Positions 1 through 12,600 of a stretch of 60,000 nucleotides of DNA are shown here, one piece after another; within the stretch, counting starts at the first letter, position 1; each line of letters starts with the position of its first letter. The position numbers and the translations under genes were made by a program. Source of the DNA: Apostichopus japonicus (taxonomy: Eukaryota; Echinodermata; Holothuroidea; Aspidochirotida; Stichopodidae). The notes beneath the pieces are model-generated. The model was not told the DNA's origin. It made no database searches and worked only from the letters and a program-made list of their open reading frames with translations. Location of the stretch: contig NC_092568.1 of assembly GCF_037975245.1 (NCBI RefSeq), positions 8,631,001 to 8,691,000 on the forward strand. The letters run 5' to 3'.

Positions 1-494
1 CTTTCTGAATCATGTCGTGGGAACTCTATTCACATGGACATATTTGAAGATTCTTATGTCATTTGTATTTTATTGCTGCTTTGAACTTACCTGCCTTTAC
101 ACCTTTATTGCACTCTAAAGTCATAATTTGCAAAGCTGTGTCTGGCCTCAACCTCTCCAAAGGGGATGATCCGTTTGTTTGTTCTTCACTTAAGTAGCTG
201 TCTCCAAACACCCTTGCAAAATCTACAAATAGCTGATAATTTACTGTTGCTTAATAAGCAATTTCCCAAACAGAACAAACTTTATATAAAAAAGAAAAAC
301 TAATTAAGAAAAACTGTTTGTAAGTTGTGTATTTTAATGAGTAAATTGACCTTTGGGAAAGTACACTCTCTTTTTTTTAGAGCCTCTTGCTGTGAAATCA
401 TACTACAAATTGAGTTAAAAAACTCTTTTGTTTGTTTGAACTTTTTTGACAAACAAGTATGGATAAATGAATTCAGGCCTTTCCCCGTCCACAG
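1..494 (+). other. Upstream intron of ARID4-like gene
   Basis: AT-rich sequence ending in a pyrimidine-rich stretch and the CAG acceptor at 492-494. I see no convincing exon here. Missing N-terminal exons (Tudor/PWWP-like part of ARID4) should lie before the window. Confidence 0.6.
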
Positions 495-630
495 GGTGGA
501 AGACGACGAGGAGAGCAGTGAGTCTGAAGTCTTCAGGAGACTGCGAAGAGAGGAACCAGATAATGCAGTCGGGAAGGTTGTGTTAGTCGAAACTAACGAG
601 AAGAGGAAAAACCTGTGGTTCCCAGCTTTA
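495..630 (+). CDS. ARID4: ARID4 exon: start of RBB1NT domain
   Basis: Acceptor CAG at 492-494 and donor GTAAGT at 631. The first base completes a codon begun in an upstream exon and the exon ends on a codon boundary. It encodes an acidic stretch (VEDDEESSESE) followed by VGKVVLV and NLWFPAL, typical of the RBB1NT domain of ARID4 proteins. Confidence 0.9.
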
Positions 631-3600
631 GTAAGTCATTTGTGTTTTAGGGGCATGGTTTGTGTTTAGGCTGAAGTTATGGTAGAGTTAGATTTGCATC
701 CTTGTCTTAACTTGTTGTTTTCGTAGATAATTTGTTTCTTTTTGTTTCAGAATTTTCAAATAGCACACCTGTGTTCAGGTTCAATTCCCTAAATGAAGTT
801 GGCCATTTATAAGGATCCAATCTTAATACTTTTTCTATTCAGTTTTGAAGAAAATGTTTTTTTTTTTTTAACATGGTATTTATCATGGTATGTGTCAAAA
901 AGTTGCAAAAAACTAATGAGTGAATTTAAACTTAAAATGTCATTCTTTCCCTCTTTTTTTGGTTTTTGTTTGTCTTCCCACAGATTGTGGATCCGAGTTG
1001 CACCAAAGATGCCCCAAACAGAACAAAGGACCACATTGTTACCAGATCATTTAAGGATAACAAATAGTGAGTTTTTTCTCCTACTTCCATGACGCCCAAC
1101 AGAGGTTATCACTCTGTGCTTACTGTTTTGAGCCTTGAGCCTACAACACTCACATAGCAATAATATACCTTAATTTAGACAGTTTTGCATAATATAAGAA
1201 TTAGGTCTGACTTTTAAATGTCATTTACGGGTAATAAATAGCCAATTCCACTTTTATCCGGGTGAGATATAGGAATAAAAGAGATTTTTAGACTGTGTGT
1301 GTCATGTTTGAGTAAATTTGGTGGCAAGTGATATTTATGTAAGTTTAGTGATAAATCTTTTAAGTGACTCTTGCAGACACAGTCTGTTTTGTAGACAGTG
1401 CAGACAGAGCACATGATATTACGCTTCGATGCTTTTGGAAGAAGACATTCATATATATTCACGAGCCTGTTGTTTGATGGTATAAACTTGTAGCTGAAGA
1501 TACATAATCACAATTTGTGTAGTATGCATGCTTCTTGTGGATTCTAGACTTTGAAATAAATATTTACCCGTCTAGTAGTGAATTCTACGTCTTTGACACC
1601 GCCCTCTCTTACCCGTTATCTTCACAGCTACACGGTACCTGAGAGCAGCTGGAGGTCATTTGCTTCCAAGGATCACATCTACAAAGGAGACAATAGCTCC
1701 TTGAAATCTGGTGAGTTTACTGAAAAGCGCACCTAAGTTAGGACATACATGAAGCCTGCATGTATACATCGGTACCGTTTTACTTAAAAGTATGTAATCT
1801 GCACTAAAACACTGATTATGTACTACTAAAGTATGTAACCTACACTTACACACTGGTTCCTTACTGTATGAATGATGTAATAAACACTTATGCAATGGTA
1901 TGATATTACATGCAGCATTTAATCTCACACGCTGGTACATTACTACATGAATAATGTAATCTACTCTTACACACTGGTATATTATTACGTGAAACATGTA
2001 ATCTACTCTTACACACTGGTACCTTACTACATGATTAATGTAATTTACCCTTACACACTGGTACCTTACTACATGAATAATGTAGTCTACCCGAACACAC
2101 TGGTACCTAACTACATGAATAATGTAATCTACCCTTACACACTGGGTTATTATTACGTGAAACATGTAATCTACTCTTACACACTGATTCCTTACTACAT
2201 GAATAATGTAATTTATCCTTACACACTGGTACCTTACTACATGAATAATGTAGTCTACCCGAACACACTGGTATCTAACTACATGAATAATGTAATCTAC
2301 CCTTACACACTGGGTTATTATTACGTGAAACATGTAATCTACTCTTACACACTGATTCCTTACTACATGAATAATGTAATTTACCCTTACACACTGGGAC
2401 CTTACTACATGAATAATGTAGTCAAATCTCACACGCTGGTACATTACTACATGAATAATGTAATCTACCCTTACACACTGGGTTATTATTACGTGAAACG
2501 TGTAATCTACTCTTACACACTGATTCCTTACTACATGAATAATGTAATTTAACCTTACACACTGGTACCTTACTACATGAATAATGTAGTCTACCCGAAC
2601 ACACTGGTACCTAACTACATGAATAATGTAATCTACCCTTACACACTGGGTTATTTTTACGTGAAACGTGTAATCTACTCTTACACACTGATTCCTTACT
2701 ACATGAATAATGTAATTTAACCTTACACACTGGTACCTTACTACATGAATAATGTTATCTACACTTACACACTGGTTCCTTACTGTATGAATGATGTAAT
2801 AAACACTTATGCAATGGTACAATATTACATGCAGCATGTTATCTTACACACTTGTACCTTACTTTATGAATAATGTAATAAACCCTTACACACTGGTACC
2901 TTACTACATGAATAATGTAATCCACCCTTACACACTGGTTCCTTACTCCTTGATATATGTAATTGACATTCAACACTGGTAGGAATATTACGTGCAGCAT
3001 GTAATCTTACACACGGGTACTTTACTTCTTGAAGTATTCAATCTACCCTTACACACTTGTACCTGACATTGTCATATTAGTTGCAGAATCTTAGAGATGA
3101 CATCTGCGCTAAAAGTCTCCCAAAGCGAGATGCCCAACTGTAGCACATGTTGTTTAAAAATTGTACATAATATGTCTTGCCTCGTTTCGTCCTCAGCGGT
3201 CGAGAAAGCAGTTCTTTATATCGAGACGGGGCAACTGCCATCCACCTGGGATTTTAATCTCTTGAAGAGTAGAGACAGGGGGGACGGGGAGAGCGAAGGA
3301 ACGGAGAGCAGCGACGAATCGTCAGATGATGAATACGATGAACAAAAGGATGCATGGCTGGCATCGCTTCATAAGTTCATGGAGGAGAGAAGTAAGATGT
3401 CTGGTTTGATTTCAAGTGTTGGTAACTAAGTAGACCTGTGATAGGCCTGACATTGAACAAGCTGGTTCACAATGTTTATGATTTGCATCATCCTTGTAAG
3501 AATTATAATAAGGGGATACAACAGCAAATCACCAAAGTGTCAGGTTCATTTATATTCTGGATCTACATGAAGTAACTCGTCATTATAACCAGCATCATTA

Positions 3601-6600
3601 CAATTAGCATGATAGGCTGTTAACTTTATAAAGCTATACAGGCACATGTGTGCATGCAGGAGAAGCTGAATGGCTTGTGGACTTACACTTCACGTAGGTT
3701 AGGCTATCCAGTTTATACAGCATTAGCACATTTTGAATGTTTTTACAAACTGGAAGACCATTTCAGTTGGGGGAAAACCGTGGATTTCTCCTGGATGAAA
3801 AACCCACCTTTGCTTTTAGCCGGCCAGGGCCGGAATCCACGACCTCCCAGATGCTTGGTGTCGTTGCTTCTGATGCCAAGCCGCCTCAGCAAGTCCTGGT
3901 TCATAATTGATATCACAAATGTGACCAGTATCATCCCTGTTATTGTAAAGGACTTTAAATAGCCGATCCACGTTCTGTCAAGTTGAGTTAATGCCAAAAA
4001 CAAAAACCCTGATTGGGTTCACTGCACTCAATACTCTGAAACGAGTCAAGCAGCTTGTCAAACCAAGTGTCCACTTTGTACTTAGCTGTTGGAAAAGCAA
4101 AACTAAATGTAAAAAGAAGAAAAAAAGTTGATATGAAATTGTTTGCAGCTTTTTTATCATTCATGTTCAGATTGCACTGTGCATCCTGCCACCCGAAACG
4201 ATGACTTTAATTAATCAAGAGCGAGGCAACTTCTCACAGAGTTGAGAAGGTCATGTATGGGTGATATGATCGTCTTAACTGTTTTCCCCTCTTATTCAGG
4301 TACACCAATCAACAAACCACCCGTGCTGGGATACAGAGATCTCAACCTCTACAAATTATACAAACTAGTTCAGGATCTGGGAGGCTGGAGGAAGGTCACC
4401 GACAAACAGCAGTGGAGATACATCGCCAGTAAAATGGGAATACCCATCCATAATACACCACAGTCATACAACATTAAAGCAGCATACAACAAGTAGGTTG
4501 GGATTTATCTTTGAGGGATGGGGGGGGAGGGAGTTTGGGAGAGGTTTTTAAAAAAAAAGACAATTCATCTGAAATGATATAACCTCAGAATGCATTCTTT
4601 TTACTTCTTTTTTCATTAACCAAAATAAGTCATGTAATGGGCTAAATTTACAGAAGCATTTCACATTTGCAGGTTTCAATAGGATTTTCCCCTTGTCACT
4701 TTCAACTGTAATCTGTTTCCATCAAGTAGAATGGTGATTTTGAAATAGCTTCATATTTCACAGAGAGTCTTGAAGTGTCTCATTCAGTGCTCCCTCCTGA
4801 GTTCTTATCAGTGGAAGGTGGTGTAAACATTGCAAATAATTTTTGGGGAAGGAAATAACCGAAGTCGTAAACTATGGAAAGATGTGATTTCTGGGTCTGG
4901 AAAATGTGTATAATTTTTTTAAAGTATAAAGGCTGTAACTTCTGTTACTTAATTTTGCATTGATCATGTATGGGTATGATACTTATCCAGGTTGTGGCAA
5001 ATTGATTAATGGAACCTAACATAAGGATACATCATATTCAGGTTGTTGTTCATTGGGTTTGCTCATACTCCTTATGTTGTCGCGCAGGTACCTGTTTGCG
5101 TTTGAAGACCACAACAGAAAACTAGGACCTGGCTTTAGCAGTGTCCTGACCAGACCAAGGAGAAGATCATCCTATGAAAGATGGAATCCAGTAGCTACCC
5201 CTTCCCCAGCTAAAGAGGAGAAGAAAGAACCAGAGAGAAAGAAAGAACCAGAAAAGAAAAAAGAACCAGAAAAGAAGAAAGAGGCTGAGGAAAAACCGGA
5301 AGTTAAAGATGAACCAGAAACAAAATCAGTACCAAAGAAAAAGGTGATTTGAAATTAATTTCATCTAATGAAATGTGAAAAAAAAGATGTTAACATTTCC
5401 TTAAGGATTTGTTGAGGTTTTCATTTGTTTAGATGTCTAAATGTTGAACTTTTCCGTCTTAAAACGTTATCAAGAAAAATGAAAAATCTTGTCCAATGCC
5501 TGTCGAATGCCTGTTGCATTCATTGAACATGATAACAATATATTTCATGGAAGTATATGTGCACGATTGGAGATATTACATTAACAGGCACAACATTATA
5601 TGAACAAATATACAAGAGCAGCATTAAACATTAGAAGACCAAAATTACACGTAGTTATTACAAGGTACAAGAAAAACAATACAGGATGATACAGCATTGC
5701 AAGTTGTAACAGGATACAAGAAAAAACAATACAAGATACAAGAACAACATTTCCTGTTGTTATTGAAAACATGAACAACAATACAACAGAACAATACAAC
5801 CTTACAAGACCAACATTACAAATAGTTACTACATTACAAGAGCATTCAGCTGCTACAAGCAAGAAAAACAAGCAAGCAGATTGCATGACAGCACTTCTAT
5901 CATACGGAGTGTATTTTAGCTTGAAGCTGAGACAGAGAATTAAATTATTCCCTTTTGTAGTTCTTCCTTTCTTATTGCTATTTCGATCGGTTTTGAAGTA
6001 ACTCCAGACTTGATCTGAAAGGTCAGCAAGTCAGCTTTTGCTCTGACATCCAAAAGCTGCCTTTGAATTTGTTTGTTTTTAAACTGTTGACAAACAGTCC
6101 TTCTACCCTTTACCTATTACATCAACCTACCCGGGCAAGTAGATTTGTCTTTAGACAACCTGAAGAGAGAGTCTGCTTTCAAATGGGTGGCAACATACCA
6201 ACTTTCTTGAAGTTTTTTCATAAGGGTTACAATGTCAGGGGGTTATGAATTTTATGAATGGCATATAAAAGCTTTCCATCTCCAGTTTTGTTTTCATTGT
6301 TTTGATGTTTTTCAACCATTTTGAATACATATTATGCTATGTTTCCACCCATGTCATTCCCCGAACGGCTGTTTCAGACGAGACGAAAAACGGATGTGAC
6401 AGAACAGGAGAAGGAGGCAGAAGAAGACGAAGAAGATGAAGATGAGAAGAAAGATATTCAGACGGAAGAGAAAGTGACCCCTCGGACTGCGAGCAAGAGG
6501 GCAGCAGCCAAGTCAGTCTCCAAAGAGGAACCAGAGTTAGACAGGTTTGTATGTTATTGTTATCATCGGCCTATGATTGACAAAAGAAAAGTTTACATGT

Positions 6601-9600
6601 GGAATCTAAATGTTTGGATTTGGAGCTATTAACAGAAAGTTTGTCTCATTGTTTAGCCCAGCAGCCTGTAAACTTTTCGGCCCAGGATCTTCCATGAGGA
6701 ATGAGCCAAGACCCCCTCCCCTCCCCCCCCCCTCAGAATGCATACAGAATGAGCTTAGGCTATGAACTTGGTGTTAGAAATGATAACTCAATTGATCTCC
6801 GTTGGCAAGCTCTGAAACATACATAAAGCTTTTCGACATCTGGAAAATCGTATGTGGACCATCAGTTTAGTCAATGACAGATAGCATTACTATAAACACT
6901 ACGGTGATACAAGCTGCAAAAATAACAATAGAAATGCTTAGTAGTCAGTGCTAAAAGCATATTTTAGAAAGCTTTATTTAGTGCCCATAAGATTGTCTCG
7001 AAAATGCTTAAATGGAGTATTGAATTTGTCCGGTACCTCATCAAGTTCTTGTTAAAGGCAAGTTTCCATCTTACTTTAAACGTGATGCCTTAACAGTAAG
7101 ACAGTAACAGTCAGCTGAGAATGGTTTAAATTTCCTTTTTTTATAAGTTTATTTTGATGTAACTCTTTGGGATTGGATGCTTGATATCACTAAGTCAACT
7201 TCCTTAGTGATGACCTCATCCTGTCCCTATATCAAAACTGCTCTCTGAAGACGGTGTTGTATGAAGGTCAAACAATGCGGACAGATACGGAGCAGACAGA
7301 CCTCACTCTCTACACTATAAATATTCATTAGGCATGAATATTCATTAGACATCAGATATGATGGATAGTTAAATACCACAGTGAACTCATTGTTACATAT
7401 GTCAGATCTCCCAGCAAAAACCTTTATTTCAAAAATGTATGTATGTATGAATGTATTTTAGGAACTCGTGAAGAAGCCATCATTGGCTTATCAAAGCCGC
7501 AAGCTGACCGAAGTCAGTCTCTTAGATTCATATTTAACATCCATGATTATGAATTGTCAATTGTCAACAACTCTGTAACTGGACGACAAACATTAATCTT
7601 GGAGTGACTCGAACTCGGGACGTTATGATTGGAAGGCACCGGCGTTAACCACTGAGATAACACTCCCTGTTTGCACTTAAGTTTTCAAAAATACTGTTTT
7701 AAACCTTTATTTCTATTTTAAGTTAAAAAGAAATATTTTAAAGATTTAGAGAGATTAAAGAGTAGAAATACTGTATTCAGTCATGCTAACCATTGATGAT
7801 TCACATTTGAAGCCTTTAAAAACCTTAATTTCTTCATTTACAACCTTTAAAAATACTTTTATTTTGTTAAAGAGCAGCTGCTGGGAGGTCTGATATGTAT
7901 GTAAATACATAGTCTGAGATTCATCAAAGTTAGATATAAAGCTCCTTGCCAACGTTTGCTTTGATAATTTCTTTTAATATTGATACTTCTCCGGAGCGAA
8001 GAAATCTGCCTGGTTTAATTCTCGTTTTTTTTTGCTTTTGCTTTTCTGAATCAGAATATTGTATTTTGTACCGCTCATTTTCTTGATTTTTCTTCTTCTC
8101 CCAACGTTTTTGTACTTTTAGGGAGGAAGAAGATCTGGGAACAGATTTTGAAGTTGGGGAAAAGGTTAAAGTGCAGTATGGTAGAGGAAGGACTCACAAA
8201 GTATATGAAGCCAAGGTTTGTACCAAAACTTACATATCTGAAGGGAGGAACAGCAACTGCTTAAAAAGGGGGGTGTGAAGAGGGTGGCGGCAATGAATTA
8301 TATTTTGTTTTACTGTAACATAGTTTTTTAAGTGGGGAAACTTCTTCAACTGTATTTAAGAAAACAACCACAGAAATGGAAGGTTGTTGAATATTACTTT
8401 CCTATGTTGCAAGTTGGCTTCACTAATCAATTTTCATCACATGCAGTGAACAGCCATGATCCATCAAGGAATTTTGTTTCACTTTGCTATATGCTCTTTC
8501 GATGATTGACATTGTAGAAAAACTGTTTGATAATATTCTGAGCCTTTAACAAGTTTCGATAGAATGGTATGCTTTACCGGTCATAGAATTGCGTAAAATT
8601 GACCAGAAACTTGTGAAATTCACTTTGGAAAGATCACTAAACCAGCATATATTCCTCTCTTTTTTTCTGAGTCCTCAAAGTTATACAAGTGAAAATGACA
8701 AATCTTATATGGGAAAGTAGAAATTAGAAACAAAGTACTTTTTTTCTTTCAACAGATTGTGGATGTCGAAGGTAGCGATAAAACTGCCAAATATTCTGTC
8801 CACTACCTCGGTTGGAACGTCCGTTACGATGAGGTCGTCTCATCGGAGAGAATCGTAGCATCCCTGGACAAGAGGAAAGAGAAACGACTGGCCCGCGTCA
8901 AAGCACGAGAGAAGGAGAAGGAGCAGAAGCAGAAGGAGAAGGAGAAGGAGAGAGAATTGGAACAACAGAGGAAGGAGAAAGAACGTAAGGAGAAGGAGAG
9001 GTTGGAGAAAGAGGCGGAGAAAGCGAGGAAGGAGAAGGAAAGACAGGAGAAGGAAGAGAAAGAGAAAGAGGAGAGGGAGAGGAAGGAGAGGGAAAAGAGA
9101 GAGAAGAAGGAGAGAGAAGAGATGGAGAGGAAACTGAAGAAGGAACAAGAGGAGAGAGAGAGGCGGGAGAAGAAAGAGAGGGAGGAGAGGGAAAAGAGGG
9201 AGAAGAGAGAAAAGAAAGAAGAGCAACAACGGTTAGAGATGGCGGCTCAGGAATTGTTGCAGCAGGAAGAGATGAAGAGAGCTCTGGAAGAGAAGTCCAA
9301 AAAGGCCGAGAAGAAATCGGAGGAGGACAAAGGGAAAGGTAAAGGTCCCGCCAAGCGGGGCCGTCCCCCCTCGCTCAGTCCAAAGACGTCCGGTAGGCCG
9401 ATATCTCCGCGGGTCTCCGGAGGCGGTAGAAGGTCCCCGCTCTATCCAACGAGGTCGCTCAGATCGGACAGAAACAGCCTGTCGGAGTCACCGTATGCTA
9501 ATGGTCTGGGAGGTGAGTATCTCGATTAATTATCATAGAGGGGATGGTAACTGTCCCAGTAATATAACCTTCATGGAAGTAATAGCCTGTGATTTATGTC

Positions 9601-12600
9601 TGTTTGGATGCAAAAAGGAAGCAAGAATTGCTTATCTTAAACAAATATATCCACAGATATGGAACCAAATGTGGCAAAACATAAATATATATATATATAT
9701 ATTGGAAATATTTTGGAATTCTTCAAAATATTAAAAACTGAATGCAGTGCATCTTATATTTTCCAAAATGTTGCAAGTTAATATTTCATTGTTTTCTTTT
9801 ATTCAGCTGTGAAACATAGAGGAAGGAGGGGTTCATCCACCAGCAGGGGAAAGGCAGAAGAACCAGATGGTATGTACCTGATGTTTCATTGTTGTTGTTT
9901 TTGTTGTTGTTGTTGTTGTGTTAAGTTTCTTTTCAAAGTGCAAACTGTATGAAAGTAAGAGAGCCTGACATTTGGATCACAGCAGGCTCCTCTTCAGAAT
10001 TAAAACTGTAACAAAGACAAAAGAAACAGGTTTGATAGACAGATATGACAGACGATTCATCTGTTTAAATCTGTTTGACAGAAGGAATTCAAGTCAAATT
10101 ATTTGCAACAGGCATTTACTTGGACATTAAGGTAACAAGAGTAATGAAGAACAAAATGATTGCTGGAAAGACAAAACCGTACCAATCCACCTTTTCATTT
10201 TTGTGCTGGTTTCTGTCTGTCTAAATCGGTGAACTTTGCTGATAAGATTGTTGTAATTTTTATGTAGATTTCAAATTGATTTCAGTCATGTTCTCTCATC
10301 TGAGATTTATCCTTTTCTGCAATCTGTGTGTATGTTTTAGTTTCCATAATCTTGTCAGTTATTGTATAAAAGAAAGAAGATATTTACAATGTGATGTGAA
10401 AATCCTTTTAATTTGGAAGTTAAAGGCCTTAAAGGTACACAGTTTACAGATAAAGCCACTATTAATGTGAAGAAAAAGAAGGCATATTACCTCCCAGATG
10501 TCGGTAAACCATAACTTGCCCCGATTTCTTCTCATAGATTCAGGAGAAGAATCCGACGGAGATATCGGAATCGAGGGCACGGATGTAAGTAGAGAGGCCC
10601 CGTCTCCTGCCAAGAGTGACATCAAACCAGCTCCAGAAGACGCAGAGAAAGAAGAAACCGAGGAAGCGCAGATCTTGTCACCAGTTCTTGAGGAAGTAGC
10701 TCCTCCGGAAGAGCCGCAGGAGCTGGAGAGTAAAGTGGATTCAGAGATGCCTGTGTTCGAGACGAAGGACGCAAAGGAGGAGATACAGAACCAGCCACCA
10801 AAGTCACCGCCGAAATTGAAAAAGGAAGGTGGACTCGACGACGTCGTCACAGAGGACACGAAGGAAGAGGTAGAGGTGAAGAAGGAGGAAGTCAAAGAAG
10901 AAGAAGAAATGGAGAGCAAGAAGGGTAAGAGGAAGTCGAAGAAGAGCGAGAAGGAGCCGAAGCAAGAGAAGGAAGGAGGTAAGAAGACGTCCAAGAGGAG
11001 ACATTCCAAAGATGCGAAGCAAGAATCAGTCAAGGAGGACAAACCGGAGGTTGAGGTACAGTTGGAGAAAAAGGAAGAGAAAGAAGAAGAGACGGAGGCA
11101 GAGAAAGAGAAAGAAAAGGAAAAAGAAAAAGTTGAGGAGGCAGTGGAACAGACAGAAGAGAAAGTGGAGAAGGAGGATGGAGAAGGAAGCGAAGAGAAGC
11201 AAGCAACGGGACAAGAAGAGAAGAAGAAGAAAGGTCGTAAGAGGGGGAGGAAAAGTTTGGAGGAGAAGAACAAAGAGAAAGGAGAAAAGAAGGCCAAGAA
11301 AGCAGACACAGAGGGAGGAGGGGAGGGAAGCAAGAAAGGGAGGAGGCGGAAGAGGCGGCTCGAGGAAAATGAGGCCGAAGAGAAGGAAGATGCCAAACCA
11401 GTTGTTGTCGAGGAACAGCAACCTCCCCCCGTGGAAGAGGAGGAGATGAAGATGGCAGAAGAGAAAGATGCAGGAGAAGGAGAACCAGACGAGATGGAGG
11501 CTTCCACATCCGACAGCAGGATGATGGCAGCCATCATCACCACCCCACCGACGACCCCCGAGAGCTCTGCTATGGGGACCTCCTCACCGAACGAAGACGA
11601 GGGACAGGAAGATGGAGACACGAAGAGCGAAAGTGTCCAGGCCAGACTCAGTAACAAGAGTGACTCTGATAGCTTGGCCGACATGGCCAGTAGCGGCAGC
11701 TCTTCATCAGTGAAGAATGAACAGTTGGAGGAGGAGGAGATGGAGGAGGAGGTCAGTAGCAATAATAGCGAAGAGAAGGTCGGGGAAGCCGCCACGGATC
11801 CACCAACGAGAGGACACAAGGCCGCAGCAGGGAAGAGAAGGAAGCATTCGCATTCAATCATGGGAAATACCACCACCAGAGCAGAACAGAAGTCGAACCG
11901 GAAGAAGGGATCGAGAAGGCGGACGACCTCGGTGTCCTCCAGCGTGAAGCCCGGTCCGAGCAGCAGCGACACGGATGAGAGCTCTAATTTGGAAAACAAA
12001 CTGGCTAAGGGGATTCATAAGAGGTCTTTGGAATCCAGCTCGGATAAGCCTCATCAACAACAACCTCGATCATCTCGACCGTGTAAATATAATTTTACCG
12101 TCGGTGAGTAAAATTTTACAATTTTTGGCTCTCGTTCACAGTTAAATAAGTGAACTTGATTTGATGTAAAGGTTTCTTTTCAGAACAAATGTTTTACTTT
12201 CAATGTCACCTCTCCTAATTCTCACAAATGCTAACTCTTTCTTCAGTGGTTGTACTGCATGTGAAGTGATGAATGGAGAAATAACTGTTGAAAATATTTT
12301 CTACTATTGTATTTGTGAAATGACAATGTTGGCAAAACACTATTGAGTAAGCTGTTCTGCTAGGTAATCAGCCAAAGGAATTAATTATAAAAAAATATAT
12401 AAGAAATACAAATGCAGGATTATGGCTAATCTTTAAACAAAACCGTCACTGATGTATATATTAAATATATTTACTGAGGTAACCTTCGTTTTTGGTCTTC
12501 ATTTCAGATGTCAGTCACATGAGCAGCCCGGACGAACGAATTGCAGTCATCCAGAAACAGTTGATAGAACTCCGAAAGATTTACTTACAGTTGAAGAGCG

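Noticed and set aside
1656-2837. 393-codon minus-strand open frame with 14-residue repeats
   Set aside because: It is the 42-bp minisatellite read in frame; the repeat period is a multiple of three and there is no domain or splice support.
8840-9229. 129-codon minus-strand Leu/Phe-rich frame that looks like membrane protein
   Set aside because: Complement of the ER/K-rich ARID4 exon 8756-9512.
10359-11999. 546-codon minus-strand Ser/Phe/Leu-rich open frame
   Set aside because: Complement of the Glu/Lys-rich ARID4 exon; GAR codons reverse to YTC codons without stops.
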